DNA of 64,000 nt from Pythium myriotylum (GCA_023091665.1 JALJCQ010000017.1:1488001-1552000), one strand, 5' to 3'; shown: positions 9,684 to 18,697, counted from the stretch's first letter. Translations and numbers: made by a program. The notes: a model not told the origin generated them from the sequence alone.

Positions 9684-10175
9684 TTACTCGCGACCTCTGC
9701 CTCTGCCTCCACGGCCACGTCCACGGCCACGTCCACGACCTCCGGTCGCGGATGCAGTTGCCTTGACTTTCTCGCGCGGCGTATCATCGATCAAAAGCGT
9801 GTCAAGGTTGAGAGAATCTGGCAGGATGTAGTAGCGGATGTTGTTTCCGCGGATGCTCAGGGAGTCCAAGTTCACCGGGTTCTTGCTCTTGACAGTCATT
9901 TTCACAGCCTTCAAGTGCGTGTTCATGCTAATGTCGACCCCTACAGTAATATCTCTTGAGCTTCACAACCACCATCGACATGCAGTGTGTCAGAGCTACC
10001 AGTGATAGTGCCGTGTACGATTGTACCATTCTTCAGCTCAATTGTCACCGTCTCGTTCGAGAGTTTCATCAAAAAGCTGCTCCGCACATAGACCATTTCA
10101 TTTAGACTCGGTTCCTCTCGGAGCAACGACCGAAGCTCGCATCCCGGGTGAACAAACGTACCGCACAAGCTTCAT
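9684..10175 (-). CDS. SNRPD1: Small nuclear ribonucleoprotein SmD1
   Basis: Three exons (10175-10162, 10076-10000, 9940-9684) encode 115 residues. The first coding exon is only 14 nt and gives MKLVR after joining, matching SmD1 of animals and plants exactly. Intron 1 (10077-10161, 85 nt) is GTACGT...GCAG and intron 2 (9941-9999, 59 nt) is GTAGCT...GTAG. The Sm1 motif is in [20 protein letters not shown], and Sm2 is in [15 protein letters not shown]. The C-terminus is an RG-repeat tail ([16 protein letters not shown]), the usual site of arginine dimethylation. SmD1 is part of the heptameric ring on U1, U2, U4 and U5 snRNAs. It is unlinked to SmD3 by operon, but the two genes lie only about 1 kb apart. 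Confidence 0.95.
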
Positions 10176-10340
10176 GCTGATGGTGGTTCTTGGGTTCCTG
10201 CTCGCGCGCACACACCAAAGCCAAAGGGGTTGTTGATCCAAATAGAGGACGATATCTCGATCTACAAAACAAGGTATGTTGGTCATGGTGATTCTACAAC
10301 CTCACAAAACCAGTCATCGGACAGAAGCGAACCAAACACT

Positions 10341-10832
10341 ATGGGCCGTGCACGCAAGACATCTGTGGACATCATCCGTCGCGTCAAGGGCCTAGTGCGC
10401 AATGGCGGCATACGTCAGCCGTCTTGGGTACCGCTGGTTGATCGATACCCCCCGCCACCCGTACCTCGCCAAGATCGCGATCGTATTCCAATCATCACGT
10501 TTCCACAGGATCGGTTGGCAGAACTCTACATGAAGCGTCAACCGCAAGGCCTTGTGGATGGCGAAACTGCGTACGAGTTCGCTGACGAACAGCTTACACT
10601 GATTGAGGCTGGAGTGTCTGAAGAGGATGCCTACAAGATGCTGATCGAGAAGTACACTCAGGTCGACGCGCATCGTTTCTTGGACAAGTTTGCCAAGATG
10701 CGCGGTATTCAGTTCGCCGACCCCGAAGAGTACGATGATCTTGAACGCGAATGGGTTGAATCAGAGTCGCGTGCAATTAAGGATGCCATGCGAATGGAGT
10801 TCGAGGAAGCTGAAGAGCTCCGACAGAATTAG
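10341..10832 (+). CDS. Probable mitochondrial small-subunit ribosomal protein mS23
   Basis: This single-exon gene encodes 163 residues, starting MGRARKTSVDIIRRVKGLVR. The pattern of a basic N-terminal helix, a Gly, then QPSWVPLVDRYPPPP resembles the N-terminus of the mS23/RSM25 family (helix, G, P-x-W, then PP). The later ITFPQDRLAELYMKRQP resembles the family's FPEDRLR...HPWEL region. The C-terminal third is acidic and helical. If correct, it is a component of the mitoribosomal small subunit. Assignment rests on motif recognition only. The gene is divergent from SmD1, with 165 bp between the starts. Confidence 0.65.
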   Translation: MGRARKTSVDIIRRVKGLVRNGGIRQPSWVPLVDRYPPPPVPRQDRDRIPIITFPQDRLAELYMKRQPQGLVDGETAYEFADEQLTLIEAGVSEEDAYKMLIEKYTQVDAHRFLDKFAKMRGIQFADPEEYDDLEREWVESESRAIKDAMRMEFEEAEELRQN

Positions 10833-11155
10833 ACAGAAGAAGAGGAGTAATAGTGCCCTACAGGGGGGAAAGGGAAGTCCATTGCCATGCAACACCCCTC
10901 TGACTCCGTTGTTTCGGTCATAAACGCTGCCCAATTCCACAATCTACGATGAATTCCGGAGCCTTTTGTAGTCTAAGATTGCCACAATCGCATCATCGAA
11001 CTATCGGGTGTCAATCATGGAGCCGCATTAGAATCGGTCAGAAATTAGAGCAGCAACCCAGGCATTCCTATTAAGGAAACAAATCGTATATCATTGCTTG
11101 TAGGTGGCTGCAAAAGAGGCCGCGCGGGGGTCTATCATCATCGTAGTTTTTTCGG
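10833..11155. other. Intergenic spacer between convergent mS23 and SmD3 genes
   Basis: These 323 bp lie between two gene 3' ends. I see no ORF with coding character, no RNA gene and no repeat. Confidence 0.6.
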
Positions 11156-11512
11156 CTACTTCTTTCCCAACGGCTTCGAGCGGTTTGGCCCTTTCCGGGT
11201 GCCTCGCTTCTTTGTCTTATCTTCGTTCGTTTTCTTGATCGACCGGACTTTGTTGAGTAGTGGCGAGTGCTTCAACACGTCGGGCAGAATAACGAGCTTG
11301 ATTTGGCTACCGCGCACGTACACGAGCTCAAGCTTTGTCTTCTGACCATCGCGCTGGGTCAGTACGACGTCACTTAGCTGGCAGTTCATACTATCCTCGG
11401 TGTCGTTTAACAAGCCACGATAGATCTCGCCGTTCTTTAGCTCTACGGTCACCACACGCCCTTCGCCTTCATGGAGCAACGAGATCGGAACACCAACAGA
11501 CTTGGACGCCAT
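11156..11512 (-). CDS. SNRPD3: Small nuclear ribonucleoprotein SmD3
   Basis: This single-exon gene encodes 118 residues from the ATG at 11512. It starts MASKSVGVPISLLHEGEGRV, matching the SmD3 start (GVPI-LLHE-EGHIVT). The Sm1 motif is VVTVELKNGEIYRGLLNDTEDSMNCQ, of which VELKNGEIYRG is the core, and Sm2 is LELVYVRGSQIKLVILPD. The tail is lysine- and arginine-rich (KKTNEDKTKKRGTRKGPNRS) rather than the RG-repeat tail typical of animal SmD3. SmD3 forms part of the snRNP core ring together with SmD1, which is encoded about 1 kb away. Confidence 0.94.
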   Translation of the reverse strand: MASKSVGVPISLLHEGEGRVVTVELKNGEIYRGLLNDTEDSMNCQLSDVVLTQRDGQKTKLELVYVRGSQIKLVILPDVLKHSPLLNKVRSIKKTNEDKTKKRGTRKGPNRSKPLGKK

Positions 11513-11815
11513 GCTTTCAAGATGGAAGGGTTTCGTTTTGTGCTTTCGTCCGGAGTATGGTATGGTTACATGGAATAACGATTCAAACTACACGTTAACT
11601 TATGTTTTTAACTGTTCTGCATTTATAAGACCAAATGCGACCGTTTTTTGGAAATAAGGACAAATCGGTGCCGTCCGATTCGAGGAATTTTAGTAAATAT
11701 AATTGCATTATTGAAAATCTGTTCGCTACAATTGGATCGAGCCGTTTTGACCAATTGCAGAATTAAAATTCTACAATTGGTCAAAACGGGACGGTGCGAA
11801 CTAAAAGTACGAAGA
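11513..11815. other. AT-rich spacer between the gene block and the retrotransposon cluster
   Basis: These 303 bp contain the SmD3 promoter side and then a very AT-rich stretch. Apart from the palindrome at 11742-11789, no gene or LTR sequence is recognisable. The copia homology begins abruptly at 11816. Confidence 0.6.
11742..11789. repeat. Near-perfect 48-bp palindrome
   Basis: The left arm CCGTTTTGACCAATTG (11742-11757) is the exact reverse complement of the right arm (11774-11789). Inside it, AGAATT pairs with AATTCT around a 2-nt centre, with one mismatched pair between arm and inner stem. The whole can fold into a hairpin of 22 base pairs. It may be a MITE remnant, fused terminal inverted repeats or a structure-prone site beside the LTR truncation. 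Confidence 0.85.
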
Positions 11816-11895
11816 TAGAGGTAGCAGCAGCGAACTAAGTCCCGATCAATTCACTTTTGCATTTTGCATCCCACCAACCAAGCGACCTTCCAACA
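11816..11895 (+). repeat. LTR fragment (last 80 bp) of copia element A
   Basis: It is homologous to the 3' end of the full LTR at 13463-13822 and ends in CCTTCCAACA. The first 280 bp of the LTR are missing. Confidence 0.9.
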
Positions 11896-11910
11896 GGTTA
11901 TGAGCCCAAG
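11896..11910 (+). promoter_or_regulatory. Primer-binding site, half-tRNA-iMet type
   Basis: Immediately after the LTR end stands GGTTATGAGCCCAAG. Its complement, CTTGGGCTCATAACC, matches the anticodon stem-loop of initiator tRNA-Met (CAT anticodon) and not a tRNA 3' end. Drosophila copia is known to be primed by a 5' half of this tRNA. The gag ATG (11900) lies inside the site. The same site recurs at 25044, 32684, 40916, 44652, 47045, 49438 and 57220 and, inverted, at 37881-37895. Confidence 0.8.
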
Positions 11911-12406
11911 CCCAGCCGACTCTGCCTCCACCGACTTCGCCTCCCCAGCCTTCGCCATGGATTCGACCACCCAAGCCCGCATCAACAAGTTCGACGGAAC
12001 CAACTTCCACACATGGAAGTTCAAGATGCAGATGGTGCTTGAAGAACGCGACGTCTGGGAAGTTGTCTGTGGAGAGGTCAAACTCGAGCAGTGCCAGACC
12101 GAAGCGGACCGAACCCTCTTCAAGAAGAAGTCTCGCAAGGCGCTCGCGATGATCTGTCTCGCGATGGAAGACTCGCAGCTCCCGCTGGTTCGGTCGGCGA
12201 GTGGTGCGCAAGATGCATGGTCAAGACTGGAAGAACACTTCGAGAAGAAGAGCCTTGCCAACAAGCTCTTTCTTCGTCGTCGTTTCTTCACGACCATGAT
12301 GGAAGAAGGTGACGATGTGCTCACGCACATCAACAAGCTCAAGACCCTGGCGGAGCAACTCGACGCAGTCGGCGCTCCGGTCAGCGAAGCGAAGACGACT
12401 TGGTGA
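11900..12406 (+). pseudogene. gag: copia gag, N-terminal part (element A)
   Basis: This reads 168 residues from MSPSPADSAS to a TGA at 12404. It has a Gag-type helical domain (INKFDGTNFHTWKFKMQMVL ... AWSRLEEHFEKKSLANKLF), as in UBN2/Retrotran_gag families. The stop arises from a one-base frame change at about 12391-12400. The following frame continues with [14 protein letters not shown] sequence and the nucleocapsid, so the gene is split. The same split occurs in every copy in the window that reaches this point. Confidence 0.85.
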
Positions 12407-12680
12407 TCACGCTTCTCGGCAGTCTCAGCGAGTCGTACCAGTTCCTCATCACGGCGTTGGAGTCGCGTGTCGACGCGCTCACGTGGGAACTCGTGACGTC
12501 TCGGCTGCTCCACGAAGACATGAAGCGCAAGGAGCAAGGTGGCGACGGAGCCACGCTTGGCCAAGCGTTCATGACAAGTGACGCGAAGCCCAAGGGCCGT
12601 GCAGTCAAGAAGACTGGCACGTGCAACTACTGCGGCAAGATCGGTCATTGGGCCGCGGAGTGCCACTCGCGTGTCAAGGA

Positions 12681-12718
<38 letters not shown>

Positions 12719-13462
12719 TCCGGCGGCAACGGCAACCGAAACGGCAACGGCAACCCTCGGCAACGGTTCCAGCGAGCGAACCTTGCGCGAGATGAAGACC
12801 CCGGCGAGTACCTGTTCTCGGTCGGGAAGACCCAAGGCAAGTCGAGTCAATCCACGGCGTGGTTGGTCGACTCGGGTGCGACTCAGCACATGTCGCGAAC
12901 CAAGCAGTTCATGATGAACTACAGGAAGATCGACCCAGTCGACGTGCATCTGGCCGATGATGGCACGGTCCAAGCGGTCGGCGTGGGAGACATTCTCATG
13001 TCGATGAAGACTCCAAGCGGTGTCAAGAAGGGTTTGCTCACCAACGTGTGGCATATCCCCAAGCTCAGCCGCAACCTGTTCTCGGTCGGAAGATTCACGG
13101 AGGACGTTGCTCCCGTGACGTTCGACAAGGACGGTTGCTTCGTCGTTCTCAAGGGCGCCAAGCGGACCATCGGCACTCGCATCGGCAAGGGTCTGTTCAA
13201 GCGACCAAGCGCTCACGGTGTACGAAGACAACCAAGGTGCCATCGCGTTGGCCAAGAACCCCGAGTTCCACAAGCGCACCAAGCACATCGACATTCGCTA
13301 CCACTTCGTTCGTGAGAAGGTCGAGGACGGTCAAGTGTGTCTGCAGTATTGCCCGACCCAAGACATGCTTGCCGACATCATGACCAAGCCGATCCCCACT
13401 GTCCAGTTCGACGTGCTCCGCACCAAGCTTGGTGTTCAAGACGCAGTCGAGTCGAGGGGGAG
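12407..13462 (+). pseudogene. pol: copia pol remnant: zinc knuckle, protease, deletion, RNase H end (element A)
   Basis: The zinc knuckle [14 protein letters not shown] (CX2CX4HX4C) reads in one frame. A (CGGCAA)n hexamer run follows at about 12685-12745, after which the protease (LVDSGATQH) reads in another frame. After LFK at about 13199 the sequence continues with the RNase H tail ([20 protein letters not shown] ... [13 protein letters not shown]). The polypurine tract GAGGGGGAG is at 13454-13462. Confidence 0.85.
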
Positions 13463-13822
13463 TGTTGAAGATGATGCGCCTCGAACCCAGCGTCATCATT
13501 CCAGTTGAAGCTCGGCAGTTGAAGCTCGGCTGTAGAAGAACCTCCTGCAGAAGATTCTCCGTGGAAGATTCGACATGTGGAAGATTCGACATGTGGAAGA
13601 TTCTCCGTCTGGTTCTGGTTTGAATCCAGTGCCACCCATCGACTTCGTTGAAGTATCCACGAAGTTAGTTTATGTTTGCATATGTTTACGATAGGTAGGA
13701 CATACATATGATTACGGTAGCGTAGGACACACACAGACGGCTTAGAGGTAGCAGCAGCGAACTAAGTCCCGATCAATTCACTTTTGCATTTTGCATCCCA
13801 CCAACCAAGCGACCTTCCAACA
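13463..13822 (+). repeat. Complete LTR of copia element A (360 bp)
   Basis: It starts TGTTGAAGATG and ends CCTTCCAACA, with TG...CA termini and 5-bp inverted ends (TGTTG/CAACA). It follows the polypurine tract directly, so this is a true 3' LTR. It contains two copies of the 16-bp GGAAGATTCGACATGT unit. Confidence 0.93.
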
Positions 13823-15684
13823 CGGCCAAGCTTGCCAAGTTCTGCCGCAAGCGTGGCATCGAGCACGACGTCACGACGTCACGCCGCCATACACGCCTCA
13901 GTTGAACGGTGTGGCGGAGCGCATGAACCGAACCATCGGTGAGTGTGGTCGTTGCAAGCTCCACCATGCCAACTTGTCCGACGAGTAGTGGGGCGAAGCC
14001 GTCATGACTGCAGTCGAAGTTCGCAACCGACTTCCGACCCGCGCTCAAGACTTGCACAAGTCGCCGTGCGAAGAATGGTACGGGAAGAAGCCCTTGCTCG
14101 CCAACTTCAAGGTGTTCGGCTGCCATGCGTACGTCCACGTACCCAAGGAGAAGCGGTCGAAGTTCGACGCTCGAGCCATCTTGTGTCGGTTCCTCGGCTA
14201 CTCGGACCACGAGAAGGCGTATCGGTTTGAAGAAATCGCAACCGGCCGGATCGTCATCAGTCGAGACGCGCAGTTCATGGAAGACACGTTCGACGACGGC
14301 AAGCGCGAAGAACCCTGGAGCAAGTCCGTCGAGTTCCGCGACGATGAAGATGATGAAGATCAAGATGAAGCAACCGACAACCAAGATGATGAAGACATGG
14401 GTGAGCAGCCAGCCTCACCAGCACCAAGTCAGCGCAGCTACGAGCGACCGGAGTGGCAACAGGGCCAGCGGTCGCAGCGTCCAGCAGCACCAGCATCGGC
14501 CCAGCAGCCGAATGTCGACTACGCACCAGGGTCCAAGCGCCACTCTCGCACGCACTCGCTCGAGAACCTGGCTGAGCCGCCAGTTGAGAAGCGCTACGGA
14601 CGGGTTGGTCGCACAAGCGGTGCGACTCCACCACCCACGCAAGGTCCAAGGACATCGCTCGAAGATCTGCCTGCACTGCTCACGTCGATCGAAGAGGAAG
14701 GCGTAGAAGATGAAGACGAAGAAGGCGAAGACGTGCAAGAACAAGGGGGAGAAGACCAAGATCACGATCTCGAAGAGTTTGCTCTCGTCGTGAATTCAGG
14801 GGGAGAGTTGCCGACATCGTTCAAGTCGGCGATGGAATCCGACGACGCCAGCAACTGGAAGGAAGCCTGCAACTCCGAGCTCGAGTCGCTCAAGAAGAAC
14901 GAGACCTGGGACCTTGTCCCTTTGCCAGCCGGACGCAAGGCCATCACCAGCAAGTGGGTGTTCAAGGTCAAGGAAACCGCCGAAGGACTCGTCGAACGGT
15001 ACAAGGCTCGACTCGTTGCCAAGGGGTTCCTGCAAAAGTACGGCATCGACTTCGAAGAGACATTCGCACCCGTCGCCAAGTTCACGTCGATCCGGACCAT
15101 CCTCAGCATCGGCAACCTCGACGAAGAAATCTACATGAAGCAGCCCGAAGGCTTCGTCGACCAGCGCCACCCCGACTACGTGTGCAAGCTCAAGCGCTCG
15201 CTCTACGGTCTCAAGCAGTCGCCCCGCATGTGGAACCAGACCATCGACGCCTTCATGCGCAAGGTCGGCTTCACCAAGTGCGAGATGGACCACTGCGTGT
15301 ACGTCAAGCGGAGCGGCTCGGCGATGATCTTCGTGGTGATCTACGTCGACGACCTCATCCTCGCCTGCAACAGCATGGAGTTGCTCACGGCGACCAAGCG
15401 CGCACTCAGCGAGCGCTTCGAGATGTCCGACCTCGGCGAACTCAAGTACTGCCTCGGCATGGAAGTTGACCAAGACGCGAAGTCCGGCGACGTGACCATG
15501 CGGCAGACCAAGTTCCTGCAGTCGATCCTGACCAAGTTCGGCATGCAAGACTGCAAACCAGTGAGGACCCCTCAAGACCCCGGACTCAAGCTGACCAAGG
15601 CCATGTGCGAAGGTGGTTGCAAGCACGAAGACACCATGAAGAACGTGCCGTACCGAAGTGCAGTCGGCGCACTCATGTACCTCA
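13823..15684 (+). pseudogene. pol: copia pol fragment: integrase to reverse transcriptase, interrupted by a DNA transposon
   Basis: It starts inside the integrase ([16 protein letters not shown]) and runs to the RT/RNase H boundary ([11 protein letters not shown]), where the Harbinger element is inserted. Lesions include an 8-bp duplication (cgacgtca twice) near 13870 that shifts frame, a TAG at 13986 in place of Tyr in the YWGEAV motif, and the 57-bp RT deletion at 15110/15111. From 14004 the frame is otherwise open. The rest of this copy continues at 18360. Confidence 0.85.
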
Positions 15685-15705
15685 GGCCCACTCTTAACGG
15701 GATCA
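15685..15705 (+). repeat. Left terminal inverted repeat of the Harbinger element
   Basis: The first 20 bases are GGCCCACTCTTAACGGGATC. Directly after lies the palindrome GATCATGATC. Confidence 0.88.
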
Positions 15706-15836
15706 TGATCCATGGATATTCTCGCCATCTGTTTTTACAATCATTCTGCAAATCCGTTTCGTTCCCAACGGGGTCATGCCCCAATCCAAAAGTCACCAAC
15801 ATTTCCTCCATCGCCAAACCACTTTTCTCGTCCAAT

Positions 15837-16898
15837 ATGTCGTCCACGAAATGGACGGCCCAACAGAAGCCGAACGCAAAGCGCGTGATCGCCCCACCAA
15901 CCTCCGACGACTACAATGACTGGACTGTAGATCAGTTGAAACTGGAGTGCACTTCTCGTAGTATTCATCTCACCAAAAACGTCAACAAGGCCGAGCGAGT
16001 GGAGTGGCTCCAGCTCTCCGACAATGACAGAGATGCGTTGGCTGCGCGGCTCCAGCAGCAGCGTGAGGATCGCAATGCGCGCGCCGGCAAACCGATCGAC
16101 GACCGTCGCTCCCCACACTGCATGTTTCGCTTATTCAACGTGCTGTTTTCTGAACAATTTTTTGCAGAGTTCATGGCGAGTGGAGACAGGTTGTCTCGCT
16201 CCGAACTTGACGACGGTGGACGCAAGTTTTGGGACGGCATAGCGGACGCTTTCAACCACAGCAACCCAGCATTTGATAGTCTTTTGGAGAACAAGGAAAT
16301 GCCGAGCCTCTTTCACGGCATCGACCCGTCACAGGCTCAAACACACTCATCAACAAAGCTTCTTCGCATGTGGCGCGAGGTCAGCTCCAAGTTTGCGAAG
16401 GCTGTCGCCAGGACAAAGGTCTCTGGGCAGCATTCATCCTCATTCTGGAGTTTTTGTGAAATGAGAGCGGACGTGTACTATCTGCATCTATGGACGGAAG
16501 AGCGGGATTCTGCGCGCGAGTTTTGCTCCGGTAATTTTTACTCGGACGATGAAGACGACTCAACAGACCCAACGCCACCAAAAAGAGCCAACGAGCGCCC
16601 CAACAAATCTAGTGAAACGCCAACGGAAAAAGCAATGATCGCGCTAGCAGAAAGTGTCGCACTTCTCGTCAAAAGTGACCAATCCGTGGCCAAAGAACAA
16701 GCAAACATCGCCAAAATTGCTCGCCTCGAATCGAGACTTGACCGTGTCAACGTGGACATCAAAGAGCTCAACGCAGAAATCGAAAAGAAAAAGCACGCAG
16801 GAGAAGACATCACCGATGATTTGATTGAAAAGACGCGTGCCAAAAAACGCAAATTTGATTTGGAAATGCAGATAGACGATCTTGAGAAGGATATTTAA
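15837..16898 (+). CDS. Harbinger accessory ORF (putative SAP/Myb-like DNA-binding protein with coiled coil)
   Basis: It encodes 353 residues from the ATG at 15837 ([17 protein letters not shown]). The frame happens to be open upstream into the copia fragment, but that part belongs to the target. Residues of about 20-60 ([20 protein letters not shown]) resemble a SAP-like motif. Residues of about 95-215 are Trp-rich ([40 protein letters not shown]), as in the SANT/MADF-type proteins that accompany Harbinger transposases. The end is a charged coiled coil ([20 protein letters not shown]). In known systems this partner brings the transposase to the nucleus and to the element ends. The assignment to this role comes from position. 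Confidence 0.72.
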   Translation: MSSTKWTAQQKPNAKRVIAPPTSDDYNDWTVDQLKLECTSRSIHLTKNVNKAERVEWLQLSDNDRDALAARLQQQREDRNARAGKPIDDRRSPHCMFRLFNVLFSEQFFAEFMASGDRLSRSELDDGGRKFWDGIADAFNHSNPAFDSLLENKEMPSLFHGIDPSQAQTHSSTKLLRMWREVSSKFAKAVARTKVSGQHSSSFWSFCEMRADVYYLHLWTEERDSAREFCSGNFYSDDEDDSTDPTPPKRANERPNKSSETPTEKAMIALAESVALLVKSDQSVAKEQANIAKIARLESRLDRVNVDIKELNAEIEKKKHAGEDITDDLIEKTRAKKRKFDLEMQIDDLEKDI

Positions 16899-16967
16899 GT
16901 GGACACTTTGCATATTTCGATTAATGGCATTTTCAACACACATTTTCTTCTTTTCTCTGATTGGGGT

Positions 16968-18329
16968 TCATTTGGAGCTGGGTGGCCTTGCCAAGTTGTA
17001 GTTCTTGATTTGCTGGACGACAAGTTCCCTCATTAGGTGGCCATTGGTGGTCCGAGTCTCTTCATTTGTGGTTGGAGGGAGAGCGTACGAGCTTTCTTCC
17101 AGCCCATTGTAGTCATTGAGTACTGCGCGCTTTTGCTCGGTCCTTTCCAGACCAAGCAGTCGCTCGTCAATACAGTAGTTATGCAGCCGCATGCACGCCT
17201 TAATGATTGTTTTGCAGTTGGAGAACTTGACGGCGAGAGGCCTTTTGAACACACGCCACTTGTTTACTAACAACCCAAACGCCATTTCGATACGGATGCG
17301 TAGCTGAGAGAGGAAAAAATTGTAATCGCTTCGGGACTTCGCTCGTAGCTCGTTCTTCATTTCAGGCTTTGTAAATGGGATGAGCAAATGCTGCGATAAT
17401 GTATAGGCGTTGTCGCCAATGATGTAGTACCCTCTAGGAAGATCGTCGACTAGAGCACTCAGTTTCCATTTACTAAATGCTGTCACATCACTAACCTTGC
17501 CAGGCGACTTGATACAGTAACCTGTAAACCTTGACAGACTGTCACACATGGCCTGTACGTTGATTCCTGACTCATGATAGTGACCAGAAAAAAAGGCACG
17601 GACGTCAGGCACGGCCTTGGACGGAGGCGTGGAGATTGTGCAAAGCCAACCGTCGACACATCCGACGCAGCCAGTCAAAATCCCGTTCGTACTGATCTCA
17701 CTAAAATCTTGAGCGGTCTGTGCAATGGCCGATGGACTGCCAAAAGGTGCCGTAATATTAAGCTCATTGAGACTGTTGATAGCATCCATGACTTCGTAGA
17801 TGATAGAGTAGAAAGTAGAGCGAGCGACACCGGCGATGACTCGAATTTGGTGATGGCTACCGCCAACAAGCCACGAGATTGTCATTTGAAGCATGTTGGT
17901 TGGAGTGATGGGCTCAGTGCCTGTCCTGCATTGCGAACGGGCGCTGTCACGAACCAAAATGGAGGCAACGAGCCCCAACAGCTTCTCGAATGAGTTCGCG
18001 CCCATTCTATAGTACTGTTTGAACTCATTTTCGATTAGCAGAGTTTCCTTGTGTACTTTCCATTTGAGGCGCTGTCGGGCGACCACTTTAAGTCGTTTGG
18101 TTTTGTTCGTGGTGAGTAGTAGCGCTCCTGTGACGGCAGCTAGAATCATCGTTCGCCTCGCTCGACAACGCATTCTGGCTGTGTTTGAGTTGGGACTGTC
18201 CATGACGTTCATGATCCAAGAATGGGTCATGACCACATCTCGGATCATGACAGTCCCGTGCATGGACAGGGCGGGCCAGATGGTGCCTATTTCCAGCCAA
18301 TCAGAGCTTCTATTTTTGGGGGAGATCAT
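16968..18329 (-). CDS. Harbinger DDE transposase (DDE_Tnp_4, HARBI1-like)
   Basis: The uninterrupted frame holds 453 residues. The catalytic triad is visible as D226 (GCVGCVDGWLC), D306 (YIIGDNAY) and E348 (RIRIEMAFGLL, followed by NKWR). A helix-turn-helix-like segment lies at about 145-180 (MLQMTISWLVGG ... VARSTFYSIIYEV), where this family binds DNA. The first ATG (18329) lies in the terminal repeat, so translation may really begin further in, for example at M53 (18173). It cuts and pastes the element. It is convergent with the accessory ORF, 69 bp away. Confidence 0.9.
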   Translation of the reverse strand: MISPKNRSSDWLEIGTIWPALSMHGTVMIRDVVMTHSWIMNVMDSPNSNTARMRCRARRTMILAAVTGALLLTTNKTKRLKVVARQRLKWKVHKETLLIENEFKQYYRMGANSFEKLLGLVASILVRDSARSQCRTGTEPITPTNMLQMTISWLVGGSHHQIRVIAGVARSTFYSIIYEVMDAINSLNELNITAPFGSPSAIAQTAQDFSEISTNGILTGCVGCVDGWLCTISTPPSKAVPDVRAFFSGHYHESGINVQAMCDSLSRFTGYCIKSPGKVSDVTAFSKWKLSALVDDLPRGYYIIGDNAYTLSQHLLIPFTKPEMKNELRAKSRSDYNFFLSQLRIRIEMAFGLLVNKWRVFKRPLAVKFSNCKTIIKACMRLHNYCIDERLLGLERTEQKRAVLNDYNGLEESSYALPPTTNEETRTTNGHLMRELVVQQIKNYNLARPPSSK

Positions 18330-18335
18330 GACCCG

Positions 18336-18356
18336 TGATCCCGTTAAGTATGCCCC
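18336..18356 (-). repeat. Right terminal inverted repeat of the Harbinger element
   Basis: Read inward on the minus strand, the first 20 bases are GGGGCATACTTAACGGGATC. Several TCATGA motifs lie just inside the end (18208, 18226, 18245, 18326). Confidence 0.88.
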
Positions 18357-18697
18357 TCATGGTCGGCACTCGACCAGACCTCGCAGCGGCAGTCGGCACA
18401 CTCAGCCAGTTCGCCGCGGACCCGTGTCCAACACACTGGCAAACTCTCAAGCGTGTGCTCCGCTACCTGCAAGCGACTCCGACGTACGGCCTGCAGTTCT
18501 CGGCATCGAACGACGGAAGACTGGTCGGCTACTCCGACGCCGACTGGGCTGGCGACATCGAGTCACGTCGAAGCACCAGCGGCTACGTGTTCATGCTCAA
18601 CGGCGGATGCATCAGCTGGCGCAGCAAGAAGCAGCGAACTGTCGCCCTCTCCTCGACCGAAGCAGAGTACATGGCTCTATCGGAAGCGATCCAAGAA
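18357..18697 (+). pseudogene. pol: copia pol fragment, continuation after the Harbinger insertion (RNase H)
   Basis: It begins with the duplicated TCA and continues the interrupted copy: [20 protein letters not shown] ... [19 protein letters not shown] ... [15 protein letters not shown]. It ends at AAGAA, where an LTR starts without a polypurine tract, so the last part of RNase H is missing. Confidence 0.88.

Larger units (their letters stand above)
11816..13822 (+). mobile_element. Ty1/copia element A, internally deleted and 5'-LTR truncated
   Basis: The element consists of an 80-bp LTR remnant (11816-11895), primer-binding site, gag, zinc knuckle, protease, a deletion junction, the end of RNase H and a complete 3' LTR. 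Both LTR pieces share a private extra T (cactTTTgc), which shows they belong to one insertion. At about 13200 the sequence jumps from the start of the integrase region to the last part of RNase H, a loss of about 3 kb, with CAAG shared by both sides of the junction. It is the boundary element between the gene block and the cluster. Confidence 0.88.
15685..18356. mobile_element. PIF/Harbinger DNA transposon (2,672 bp)
   Basis: Imperfect 21-bp terminal inverted repeats (17 of 21 matching, core CTTAACGGGATCA) bound the element. A 3-bp target duplication TCA flanks it (15682-15684 and 18357-18359), the length expected for this superfamily. The target is a copia pol copy whose sequence resumes exactly after the element (CTCA, then TGGTCGG). 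It carries two convergent genes, a DDE transposase and an accessory ORF, as is usual for PIF/Harbinger. Both ORFs are uninterrupted, so it may be recent and functional. Confidence 0.9.

Noticed and set aside
12685..12745. (CGGCAA)n hexamer run considered as a separate microsatellite or CRISPR-like repeat.
   Set aside because: It encodes the Asn/Gly linker of the nucleocapsid in intact copies and has no spacers. It is a coding repeat prone to frame slips.
13463..13822. LTR-encoded short frame ([14 protein letters not shown]) considered as an extra gene.
   Set aside because: It is the run-over of pol into the LTR before the first stop and shows no independent conservation beyond the LTR itself.
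15067..15128. The 57-bp difference in RT considered as an intron present in some copies.
   Set aside because: The extra segment has no GT...AG ends and encodes the conserved motif A, so copies without it carry a deletion.
14004..16898. A single 964-codon frame fusing copia pol with the Harbinger accessory ORF.
   Set aside because: The junction is exactly the transposon terminal repeat. The fusion frame is accidental, and the accessory protein has its own ATG at 15837.
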